From assembly GCA_002633005.1 (NCBI GenBank), contig NMRA01000298.1, forward strand, positions 109,887-171,886: a stretch of 62,000 nt of DNA, given 5' to 3'. Of the stretch, positions 34,590 through 45,199 are shown piece by piece. The notes below the pieces were generated by a model that searched no databases, was not told the DNA's origin, and was given only the letters and a program-made list of their open reading frames with translations. The first letter of the stretch is position 1. The number at the start of each line of letters is the position of its first letter. This DNA comes from Phoronis australis. Its lineage: Eukaryota > Phoronida > Phoronidae. A program made the translations under genes and the position numbers.

Positions 34590-34890
34590 CGTGCACTAGC
34601 TTTCTGGCATTTACTGTGTTTAATTCCTGATATACAACAAATTTGACGATATGTATCATGCTTCTAATATTCCCGCCCTCGGGTCCACTTTGTGCTCGTG
34701 ACTGCATCTGGTGGTAGCGTTCCTGGGAGAAGTAACACATTTGCATACATTTGTATCGTATTCGCAATAAGCTGCCATGCAAGCTGAATATCCCCTGCAG
34801 CCCACCGTACATTCTAACTGGCTTCTAACGCCACTCTGTTTCCCACAGAGTGATGGTGAAAGCAAATCGGATATATTAGACATAGTAGCA
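34590..34890 (-). pseudogene. Decayed second copy of the PAN exon
   Basis: The minus strand first reads SPSLCGKQSGVRSQLECTVG. After a frameshift near 34745 it reads CYFSQERYHQMQSRAQSG and ends KFVVYQ. The intact PAN exon at 39646-40014 has SPSYFAKRSGTRSEMECALY, CYFSRESYHYMESQGRP and NFITNQ in the same order. Besides the frameshift, the donor is lost: the intact exon has CAG|GTTAGA where this copy has CAGGAATTA. It is a dead exon duplicate lying in the intron of gene C. Confidence 0.75.
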
Positions 34891-35119
34891 GTATATCCTA
34901 TCCTTAACGCTGAGCACTGATATGTCTATTATTCCGGAAAATAATGTTTCGGACAAGGAATCGTAAACAAACCAGATGACAAAAGCTTTGAAACAGGTAA
35001 TAAGATGTACTGTGCCTTCATGTTACTGAAATTAAAGGCCTGCGTTTGCTGCAATGTTCCTATAGAATGCCAAACTGACGTATTGGTCAATTTGTTTGGC
35101 TTAATATACTTCGCACAAG

Positions 35120-35310
35120 ACTGTTACCGGTGCTCTATTATTATTAAAATTGTTTCTGTTATTGTTAATTGCATTATCATCATTTTAAATGTTACTATTG
35201 CACTGTTTTATTACTACATTTGTTGTTGTCATCTCTATTAAAATTTATGTTACTATTATTACTATTATTGTATTTGTTACTGTTATTGTCATTATTATTC
35301 TGCACAAGCG
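35120..35310 (+). repeat. Degenerate TTA/TTG trinucleotide repeat
   Basis: A run of TTATTATTATT, GTTATTG and ACTATTATT units gives long Leu/Ile/Phe-rich frames on the plus strand. It is simple-sequence DNA, not a gene. Confidence 0.7.
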
Positions 35311-35379
35311 AGATTAATTTATGTTATCCAGTTAGCTGTTTGGACCGCAGTGACAAATTTGTGAGTTAAATCTCAAGTC

Positions 35380-38300
35380 ACACCTCAGCAAATAATGTTT
35401 ATTTTTCGAGTACAACACTCTTGCGCTTAACAGGGGCAAGCCGGTACTCTTTCATTTAGGACCGTCGCTGTTATCTTCTCTTGTGCAGGTTTGGAGAGGT
35501 GCGCACGCGTAAGTTCACAAATTAGAATCGCTGGAGCAGGGCCTACACAGTTTCTTGTGATGAAATGTGAGTGAGGGATGTCACGCATGAGTGAGCACCT
35601 GATTTTTTGTGACTTCGTTCCACTTTTTTCTAGAAATATTGCTTTTCTGGAAGTGTTCATAAATTTCCTTCAATGACACCCATCAATTATCCCAAACTTT
35701 CCAATAATCCTTCAAATGCTTCCAAGTTTCCTCTAAATGTTTGAAACAAATCGGCAGGTACATGTATGTTGTCAGTGATTTCAATTCGTTTGATGTGAAA
35801 GCATCACAATAATAAACACGTGCCTAAAACGCTACTCAAATCTCGCTGTTCTACCGTTAGGACTTATAACACTTAACACTGTCAATGCGACAATATCAGA
35901 GGTTGTTCTCGGGTGATTGTGAGGAATTGGGTATTTGTTACATATTGAGGACCTTCAGGTGCAAGGGATTGATATTGGAGGCCAGTCGTTTGAAAGCAAT
36001 ACTAAGAATATCGACTGCTTTGGAGCCTCTTACGCATTGGAATCCTTCAAGTCGGATGATTTCTCATATACGTTGTATAGTTATTGTACACTGTGCAGTT
36101 TTTCTCATCAATCCACCCCAGGAAAGAATGATTTTAAATTACTCTTTTAAGATAACTGTAACAAAAGAACAATAGACAAATGTATATTTGCATTTATATT
36201 TTAGTTATTTCATACAGATATGTTATTCTTGCTAATGTATACATTTCCATTGCCACCCTAAAAAGTACTCAAACTTCCACTAAAGCTATGGCCACTTTAT
36301 TTCACTTGTTTACTATCTTTCATAACTGCTTCCTTCTAGTGAATGAATGAAAACAAAACATGTTCAGAATTTTGCTGTTTGTATAAATTTGCCAAAAATG
36401 TTTGTTGGATTTACAAAAAATGAGCTATTTCAGTGATGGTTATAGTAATTTTTTGCTGGGATGGACGTTTTACCTGCAAAGCAGGCCGATATGCGGGGCA
36501 TTCAACCTATTATCAAAACCTCTTAGAGTGAATAAAGGTTTTGCTTAGTGTTCATGTTATACTTTATACCGCATGTTTATTGGTGGGTCAAAACTTGAAT
36601 CAGACAAACAGTATTCATTATCTGTTAGAGCTGCAATATCTTGCATATAGTTCATTTCCTGAATAACTCATGGAGCGTCATTTCATATTTTATTCAACTC
36701 ATCACTTGCAATGCCAACCAGACAAAGGTGTTTTGTTACGTATTTAAACTTGCCTTGTTTAATGAATGTTCAATTGCTTTCAGGAATTCATCCAAGATTT
36801 CCAAAATAGCGTGTTCAAAAGGGATTCCCAATATTTCAGGATGTCCGTGATAACGACGATGCATTACCCAGACCGCCATGCACCACCAACCCCCACACCC
36901 CCACAGTGATTTTTTTACAAAAAATACGTAGACCAAGGCGTTTGCATCTGACTGTTCAAAATACCCGACCCCTTGTAACGAACTCTGTTACTAAAAATGC
37001 TTGGACCTAGAATCCTCGGTATACATTTACGAAAACAGTCAAGCAGCTTACCAAACAAATGTTAGATATTTTTACAATGCACTTTGCAGATGATGTGTGC
37101 TTTATATTTTGGCAGCAAGTGTCACTGCTGTTCCAAATTAAAACCATAAAATTCACATTGAAGTGCATGAAATAATATTTAGTTTGAATCGTTTGTATTA
37201 GGTTTGTCTAAAACTTACTTCAATCGGATCAGTGTGACGTTGAATCCCTGCAAGACCACAATAGTGACATTTGAAAGAAGGCATTTAGTTTCAACTTCCT
37301 TTTGATGCCTCTATGCTGAAAACGCAGACTTGCATATATGAATCCGAAACAGCGGCATTGAATCGACAGATGGGATAATACAAAGGCGAATTATTTATTG
37401 ATTCTTGTCCCATTATGGACTTGGAAGTGGTAATTAGGCGACATACTGGTTTACAATTATGTTGGTGCATGTAAATTATTAGTGTTGGTGACCGTCAATC
37501 ATGGGTGTCATGTGCACACACAATAGGCTTGGTCACAAAATATCCCAGTTACGTAAGTAAACACTGAATAACAAAGGGTCGGTCTTGGATGAGAAGATAA
37601 TTGTTTAATTATGCCTATGAGTTTTGAATAGCCAAGCATGGAATGCTGCAAAATGGGCATGACTTTCGGCAGCTAAATCAAAATAAGGTTTAGAAAATCG
37701 TGGGTCCTCCACACTCCCCAAATGATACACAGAATTTCAACCAGAAACTGGAGATAGATTGCAGTTATAGTGCAGTTGTAATCCAGTTGAAAGTTTTCAT
37801 ATGCAAATTAGTTACTTTACAACTTTCTTTACTCAAATTCCAAGAAGGGGTACATAAGAAAAGACCAAGCACTTCCATCAACCTTTCCCTATCCCCAGTC
37901 CTCTATTTTCTCAATGAATACCATATCACCGATAATAGCAAGACACAATACCCAGTAGTAACCTATTTAGACTTTATTAATGCTCCTACTGATCTGTCTT
38001 TGGCTTATACTCCATTGCCTGTGAGGTCCAGTTCATAGTACATTTTCCTGTAATAATGATATGACCATTCCTAGGTTGTGCAATTTGAGAACCAGATTTC
38101 CCCACTGAATAAAAGACATAAAATTGGTTGCCTCCCACCCCAGACGATGTTTTATATGATCTCTTTCCTCGCAACAAACCTCGGTCTACCAAAACTACTC
38201 AAGTTTGCTTGCTTTCAACCTGAGGCTGTCATCGCTCATCAACTGCTTTATGTTCAAATGGACTTGCTAACTGACTAGTTGTGCATATAGTCCCTGGTGA

Positions 38301-39640
38301 CAGACTATGGCAATGGAAATCAACGAATAACTACGCAATTCAAGTCCAAAGTCTTAAACTTCCCAGCGATAAAAATCCAACCCACAACCATCTACTGACA
38401 AACCACATTAATATTACACTCAGTTTCAGTCACAAGGTTCGCCTAGGCCACACTTCAAATCTTACTCCACTCGAGCAAAATCTCTACGAAATTTCCCCCA
38501 GGTAATGGTTTCATCTAAATTTAAGCGTAATAGTCAGATTGTTCAGTTCATATAGGGAGCAATATCGTCATCAACGTGGTGCAGAAACGAATAAATTACC
38601 TAGCTAAGGCGAACTTCTACTCTTTGAAGAAATACCTGAAACATTGACTATTTGTCAAGCACAGCATTAAAGATAACATTCGTTTGTTTTTATCATGCAT
38701 AATTTAAGAAAATAAAAAACAAAAAATAAAAGGAAGAATATGTACAGGCAGTAGACCAACCTCATACTTACCAAAAGTGCTAATTAATTAAGAGAGTTTG
38801 TTTCAAAGATTCTATTCATTTATGCAAATTCACAGTGTTTTTAAATCGGATCGTTAATTTGTTTACTGTGCGCAAACAAATAAAATGGAAGTTATCTGCT
38901 TCTACTAGGTTGTACTGTACATGTAGAACAAACGCCACTAGATTGAAGTTTGTCCCAACCAGAGACTCGATCAACTTCACGAAAGCGTTAACTTGCTTGC
39001 GTTGACCAGTATTAACATGCAGTTTTTTGTCTTCAATATGAGCTCCTTGTTGCATGGTGACATTTTCCTATAGCATAACTAAACACTTTTTTGATAAGAA
39101 AGGAATTGCAAATTACTTCAGTCCTTCAATCAGCAGATCTCCCTACTTATTTCCAATGATATTAAAAATAAAACTTAGAGTTCACTCTTTGGTCTGTTTC
39201 AAAGGAAAAAAATCGCAAGTAAACCTAAAATAATGCATGGACAAACAGCGTTTACAGGTCCACAAATGTGAAGAATATTGATGGAACTTGGTTTACACTA
39301 ATTTATGTACTGGGCGTACATCACATCAGAGTAAGACCCTCCTATGTATTCCTATTGCTCGTAACGCGACATTGTATCGACTTTGTAGGCAAAAATCGCA
39401 GTGCGCAAAAGGTCAAATACTACTTTCCTGAGTCCAATCAGGTTGGAGCAAAACACCAACATCGTAAAATTGTGTCGGAAAACATGTCAGTACATAATGA
39501 TTAGACTTATGACAGTAAACGAAATTATAAAAATCGAAATTGTAAAACCGGCTTTTACGTGTCGCAAACTGTCGCAAAACTCAAATAACGGCATTATGCG
39601 CAACCCATAAGCCGTGTTCATGTACTGTCGCAACCAGATT
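35380..39640. other. First intron of gene C, nothing further recognised
   Basis: Long AT-rich interval between the dead PAN copy and the intact PAN exon. Several frames up to about 110 codons (for example 37700-38038 plus) lack recognisable motifs, and I regard them as chance. Confidence 0.45.
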
Positions 39641-39645
39641 CTAAC

Positions 39646-40014
39646 CTGATTTGTTATAAAGTTGTCAATTCTTATCTTGTTTCCAAGATTTCTTCCCTGT
39701 TTCCTCGGTCTTCCCTGAGACTCCATATAGTGATAACTTTCCCGGGAGAAGTAGCATAGTCCTGTATTGTCTTCGTAGTAAGCCGAGGTGCAACCTGCCT
39801 CTCTCCTGCAGTAGAGTGCGCATTCCATTTCACTTCTTGTGCCACTTCGTTTCGCGAAGTATGACGGTGAAAATGATCCGGTTATACTTGAAACAGAACA
39901 AGTAGATGCCAGTGAAATGGCCGAGCAAATTTGGATTTTTTCAGCAAATAGTGTCTCAGATTGACAAAATTTAACAAAGTTTAAAAATACCGCTGTCCAA
40001 ACGGACAAAAACAT
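39646..40014 (-). CDS. Gene C, first exon: signal peptide and PAN/apple-like domain
   Basis: Minus-strand exon from ATG (40012-40014) to donor GTTAGA, 123 codons ending in phase 0. The first 19 or so residues (MFLSVWTAVFLNFVKFCQS) form a hydrophobic signal peptide. A Cys-rich segment follows with GTRSEMECALYCRREAGC, TSAYYEDNTGLCYFSRESYH. The pattern CxxxC..AGCxSxxY..xxGxCYF is that of PAN/apple modules, which bind proteins or sugars outside the cell. The exon fits by phase to the Cys-rich linker and CTHRC1-type exons downstream on the same strand. An earlier in-frame GTG exists but ATG is preferred. Confidence 0.72.
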
Positions 40015-40189
40015 TTTACGTGTCCTTATGAGCCAGAACACCTCACGACTGTTTGCCGTTCCACGTATTTTTGACAGTTATTCTCACAAATCAAACAAAA
40101 ATACGATGTCCATTGTGTCTCAAGTTTAATTATAGAGAACATATTCAATATTTATTGTGTGATATTCTGAATGTAATTTCGTGAACGGA

Positions 40190-40580
40190 AACCTTTCAAA
40201 CCGCAACGCGTTTTTCAATAATACAGGTACACGATTGATTTTCCCCACGTTCTTTAGTAGTTGTATTTCTATGAAGCTAACAATTGATGACGACAACTTT
40301 GAGACGGATCCAACGAACGATCTGCCCCTAGTGGCAATTTCATTTTTTCCGTTTTGTTTGTTTCTCTGAATTTCCTCGATATATTTTATGAGGTTTGATA
40401 AATGACTTTCTATTAAAGAAGCTATGGCTTGTTTCCGTTTTTGGATGGATTAGGTGTTCCTCTAGTGGCCATTTTTATAATACAAATAAACAGCCCTAAG
40501 AGCACGTCGTCTTCGGTGCATTCGTGGACGCAGTTCACCGATCCACGTTGCTCTTATTATCTGTCAGAAAGGCTTCATCT
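40190..40580 (-). repeat. Inverted relative of the 60-kb CTCF-like repeat
   Basis: Read on the minus strand, this block follows 60400-60640 closely. It shares the GCCACTAGAGG-like core, then TCCATCCRAAAACG, CAGAGAAACAAA, a second GCCACTAGGGG core, GTTGGATCCG and GTTWGCTTCATA. It has single, not tandem, structure. CTCF-like cores lie at about 40321-40334 and 40455-40468. Confidence 0.7.
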
Positions 40581-40599
40581 GCAAATTTCAAATGAGTAG

Positions 40600-42050
40600 T
40601 CGGGGTAATTTATGCATTGGTGTTCTCTAAGAGTATTTAGCGCAGGGAAGTGGCTTCCCGTTGATCCAGACTCAGACATGGTGGACAGGATTTCAATTAC
40701 TGCATATACATACAAGTAGATGTTCATACATAAAAAAACAGAGAAAAACATTCCACTGTCAGCCACTCCCATTGTTTGATTAGTCAAAGTACAGAAATTC
40801 ACTTTAGCGTTTTGACAACGTCTGGGATCGAAATTCCAACGCCGCTTTATCAGCGGCAGCCACAGGCTTTGTCAAGGTTACAGTTACGAGGTGGGAACCG
40901 TACGGAATAGGGTGTCATTGCTCATCATATCATATTTCAAAAATTTTGCATTTTCTTCTTAAAACATTGCTACACCTCACCACACAGCAGTGGTGATTTG
41001 ACGGCATTATAGAAGCATGAATGCGTTCAAACGTTGTTCATGCCAGTAGGATGAAACATACCGAATGCAATACACGGGCTCTGTAGGGTGCGCTGAACTG
41101 AACCTGGTCGCCGTTTGGAGAGTTAACTTAGTGAATTTCAATATGGCGCTACTCATTCGAAAGTCAGCTACAGTAGTAATTTATTACATTCTTGTAAATG
41201 TCCCTGCCACCTGAATATTTACTGAACAACTCTATCAAACGGCATCAAGGGTCCAATTAATATAGAAAGATGTAAACTTTTGGATGAATGTATGACTTAA
41301 TACTTCACATTAAGTGTGAAGTTTCTACATTCAAGGGTTTTTGTCTTGATAGGTTAGAAAAGCACTAAATTTTTTGAAATCATCTGATTTTTACTCTTTA
41401 AAAAGTAACAGAGATGAACCTGAGTACCACTTGTTTTTTGGTTTGTGAAATTGAGTTTCCGGTGAAATGTGTGCGTGTGCGTGTGATGCGTCATTGGCAA
41501 TTTCTTCTGTCTTTGTGCTGTGTTGTTATTATTTTTGCAATCAATGTAAATAAGAACTTCAAAATACAAAGTTTTAGTGACTGCAAATTCCAAAGCAATA
41601 GCCAACACAAGAACAAATGCACCTCATCAGTGCCGCATTGAAACTAACATTTCATGGCTAGAGTTCTATGGTAGCAAGTAGTTGTGTTAACTAAGGTCTT
41701 GTTTTATGAACAATTCTGTGTCATCGAATTTCATATTCAAAGTGAAAACACTTTGTCTATACCGATAGCTTGTAAATTTAACAATGGCTGGTCACCGGGT
41801 TGGATTGACTTCCAGTGTTACTGGAACTTCTTAGTCTTCTCTTTAACGTGTTTAAGGATATTTTTCCTAATCGGTGATTACGGTGTATCTTATCGAGATG
41901 GAGGGACAGGTTTTTCCCCGAATTTTTGAAAAATACGGTCGCAGTTCACGTTTGTCTGTTCACTAATGCAGTTGGTCATAATTGAGTTGTACTAAGAGTT
42001 GTGACCATACATATTACATTTCTTATTTAATTCTTGAATTCCCTGCCTTG
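40600..42050. other. No gene recognised
   Basis: Intergenic between gene C and gene A3. A small palindrome (ACTTCACA-TTAAG-TGTGAAGT) lies near 41303. No splice-bounded exon was found. Confidence 0.4.
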
Positions 42051-42059
42051 TTTCCTGAA

Positions 42060-43560
42060 AGTCAATCTTCAATATTAAAAGTTCTTTATTGGAGAATCAT
42101 TATAATACATGAAAAGAAATCTTCATGAAACGTTGTTTTGATGCTCACGAGGTTTAGGATTAAAAAAGAAAATGGGCGTTACCTACTTGGGCTATTTTAG
42201 CTCACGATTAGAACTTCTCAAAATGGTGCAAATTTTAATATTACGTTTATCCCGCTGCAATTAAGTGGTTCACGATTATGTTACGTTGAAGGGATAGTGA
42301 AATAACTTAAGTTCGTCTTTAAAAAAAAATAAAGTTGCTGTTTGAATTAAGTCACCTTTAACCTCTTCACTAGGGCCTCCGTAATCTTTGGTGTGACGTC
42401 ATTATGAACTTATATGTCGTGCGTAATTATTAAGCTTCGGAGCAGCAATAAAGCGAAGAAAACTCACCATTTCCAAACTCGATATTAGATTGGAAATAGA
42501 ACAAAGTAGGTGAGTCAGTGTCTTAAAGCTCTGGCTTTGTTACTACATGTACGTTGCAAAGCTCACGAGTAAATTATACCCAATTTAGAAAATTAACATT
42601 GACAAGTATAAGAGTTAGACAATAACGCATTGAGTAAACTACTACTCTAGCTTTGTTTAGTACAAGATCAAAGTCTCAACAAACTAAACCGATTGAACAT
42701 AAATTTTTAACAATTCGTATACATTTCCAGTCATCAAGTGACTAGAGAGACGGGATCACATAGAACGCCCTACTGTGAGCGTTTGAGACATGAGGTCGGC
42801 AACTGCGTCACTTGTTCCTTACTGCCCGTGAGTTAGTTCACAGTGAAGACTTCGTTGACAACCAAACGACAACTGGAATCCCAGCAGGTGTAAGCGTTGT
42901 TGTAGCTGTAACCAGGACACGTCTGCACATAAAGCCTTATGTTATAGCTTCCCGCTGGAAGGTCACAGAACCCACCAACTGAAAAAGATGTAGGCGTACG
43001 ATATGCATACCATGGCAGAAATCAAAAGATAATGCCTGCTCAATTAAGGTTTACAGGTCTCCGTTTTTATTCAAATATCTACAAACTATATGTCTATTTT
43101 TTCGAACATACAGAATCTGAAGAATGTGATTTTTGATTTTTAATAAAATGTCATTAATTGATTAACGCGACTATTTATATTTGGTGAAATTTAGCAAAAA
43201 CGATATATTGATAGTAGATCTACAGTATCAGCAACATGATGGAAAATTTTCTTTGATGTAAACGTTCAAGATCAGATCTCAAAAACCTTTTCTAATATTT
43301 TCTAAGATATGTTTTGTACCTGCAAAAATATTCACTTGATTTAATATGATATTACCTCTCATTAAAAGATGACTAGTAAATGGTACGCGCTACCTCTTGG
43401 CTGTATCAAAAATACACGGAAGGATTTTTTTCTTCATTACAACAAGATAGAACTCTCGGTGATAATATAACGATGTCGTGAAAATCTGCGACATTTCATG
43501 AATAGACATAAACATAAAAACAAATCGTGGTGCAGATTTTCGAATTTGGAATTCAAGGCT
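42060..43560. repeat. Segmental duplication, copy 3 (gene A3 block)
   Basis: Matches 49795-51320 and 4700-6390, covering the downstream flank, the terminal exon and the first part of the intron. Similarity stops abruptly at the perfect hairpin beginning at 43561. The two upstream exons of gene A are not found beyond it. Confidence 0.85.
42833..42978 (-). CDS. Gene A3, terminal exon (orphan)
   Basis: Same 146-base layout as A1 and A2: acceptor CATCTTTTTCAG, two split-codon bases, 47 codons, TAA. The translation begins GGFCDLPAGSYNIRLYVQTC and ends LVVNEVFTVN. The frame is intact, with mainly silent differences from A1. The penultimate CTHRC1 core exon that should lie 2-3 kb upstream is not visible, because the duplicated block ends at 43560. 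The exon is therefore either a remnant or spliced to something I do not recognise. Confidence 0.75.
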
Positions 43561-43631
43561 GGAAAGTCACGCAAACAAGTGTAACGTGCGGCGCGACCCT
43601 GTTTGCTGCTCACTTGTTTGCGTGACTTTCC
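43561..43631. repeat. Perfect 21-bp inverted repeat (hairpin)
   Basis: GGAAAGTCACGCAAACAAGTG at 43561-43581 is exactly complementary to 43611-43631, with a 29-base GC-rich loop. It sits at the end of the third segmental duplication copy, so it may mark the breakpoint or the end of an element. Confidence 0.9.
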
Positions 43632-43727
43632 TGTTACCTACCTTCATTAAGTCATTCTTAGCAGTATTTCACACCCGCCGTGTCTCACTGTGTGTGTCGT
43701 CAGCTTATAGTCTGTGGTAGCATTACT

Positions 43728-43935
43728 GCGTCGTTTTATCTTCACTTGATAATGAAAAAAGTATGTTTCGAAATATCGTGTGTCTTTTAATTATGTCGCT
43801 AGGTCAGTTACTGTATCTATGTTCAGTTGAAAGTAGAGTTTTGTTCCGAAAGTACGAACGTAACGGCATAAAGACTGTGAACAATGAAAAGTGTCGTGCA
43901 TTTAACAAATTCTTTATAACCGAAAACTTACTCCC
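43728..43935 (+). repeat. Left arm of a 208-bp inverted repeat
   Basis: Matches the reverse complement of 44055-44262 with roughly 90 percent identity. It carries a 60-codon plus-strand frame (43763-43942) beginning MFRNIVCLLIMSLGQLLYLC, a signal-peptide-like start homologous to the one on the right arm. Confidence 0.85.
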
Positions 43936-44025
43936 GAAGTAATGATTATTGCATATATTTTGAAAAATCGAAAAAATGTAAAGGTAAGCTTCTGCGGAGC
44001 GTATTAATTTACTGGATTTTTAAAT

Positions 44026-44232
44026 TCAATAAGTCAACTTTGCGACTACAAAACCAAATTTGTCCAAGTTATCGGTTATACAGAATTGGTTAAACGCACG
44101 ACAGTTTTCATTGTTCACAGTCTTTATTCCGTTACGTTCATACCTGCGGAACAAAACTCTTCTCTTATCTGAACATAGATAAAGTAACTGACCTAGCGAC
44201 ATAATTAAAAGACACACGATATTTCGAAGCAT
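44026..44232 (-). CDS. Signal-peptide reading frame on the right arm of the inverted repeat
   Basis: The minus-strand frame starts MLRNIVCLLIMSLGQLLYLC, a strong signal-peptide sequence. It continues with VLFRRYERNGIKTVNNENC and AFNQFC before a stop at 44026. The opposite arm (43763-43942) encodes almost the same first 56 or so residues with mixed silent and replacement changes. The two then diverge, as if an exon border lay there, but no strong donor is present. It could be a first exon of gene A3 or of a separate small secreted protein. No domain is recognised. Confidence 0.4.
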   Translation of the reverse strand: MLRNIVCLLIMSLGQLLYLCSDKRRVLFRRYERNGIKTVNNENCRAFNQFCITDNLDKFGFVVAKLTY

Positions 44233-44494
44233 ACTTGTTTCATTCTCAAGTGAAGATAAAATGACACCAAATTTCCCTTCCATGAAATCTTCGTCCACTC
44301 AAAGGGTGGGTCTGTGGAAGTTGTACCATAGCTCTCAAGAAAAAAGGCATCCAGCGTAATTCGTATGTCCAAATGCAAAAAGAAACATGGACACAATTCT
44401 TCACATGGGCTTTCAAAGTCAATGGCCAATTGCCCAGTCTCTGACCTCGAATGAACCGACAGTTAATTAGCAGGTAGTTTCTTAAAATTTTCCA

Positions 44495-44830
44495 TTAACA
44501 AACTGTTGGGGCATTGCAGACTCGTTTTTCCCACATATCAAAGCTTTTGTGAGGTCCACGCTTTTCATGACAATACTCATCATCATATGCCTGTTTCTTT
44601 AAATCATTAAGCCAGAGTGAGTTGGCATGTACATCTGATACGCTTGACATGCTTTCCACCCAGAGGAGATGGTGCAACACCAGGAGTGACAACATGTGGT
44701 CCCATCCAAACCCGTCCAACAGTTTACCTCCACTCTCTTGAGATGCCATTTCGATGTGGAGCATGCCCATGAAGCATAGGTCAACCATTTTTGATTCACC
44801 GACCTCATCAGGGTACCGCCATTGCATTTT
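44495..44830 (-). pseudogene. Fossil transposon-associated protein fragment
   Basis: The minus-strand frame contains DEVGESKMVDLCFMGMLHIE, then GGKLLDGFGWDHMLSLL, and ends in an unstructured tail. The LHIEMA plus GxLLxGxGW pattern resembles a family of long uncharacterised proteins encoded by repeated elements in many marine invertebrates. That match is from memory and not searchable here. No start, upstream part or element ends are visible, so it is treated as a remnant. Confidence 0.4.
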
Positions 44831-45199
44831 TTCTTCTGAGCATTATATGCAGCCTTATTCAAACCAACAAAAATAATACAACCAATACATGTAGATGCAA
44901 GAGTGCAGCTGTGCGGGAACAAGCGTTTGACATTTTCTATCCGGACACAATGCGCTGGGCCAAGCGTTTGGTATTTTCAGTTCATAGAAAGTGTAAAAAT
45001 ATTTTAATGGCCTCAAAGCATAAAACTAACATCAGAAATAAACTCCCCGCACCCAAAAATACTGAAAACATGGATTTACAACATGACCTGGTGATGATAA
45101 TAGCCGAGATATGCCAATTTCCATTTTCGGCGGCGGCCATGTTGGATTTTGTGCTTAGCGGCCAGTAGGGGGTTAGCACAGTTTGTTTGCGGTGCTTCT

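Noticed and set aside
35005-35369. Leu/Tyr-rich frames that look like membrane segments
   Set aside because: They are translations of a degenerate TTA/TTG simple repeat.
37700-38038. 112-codon plus-strand frame
   Set aside because: No motif, no splice signals of matching phase, low-complexity composition; in the gene C intron.
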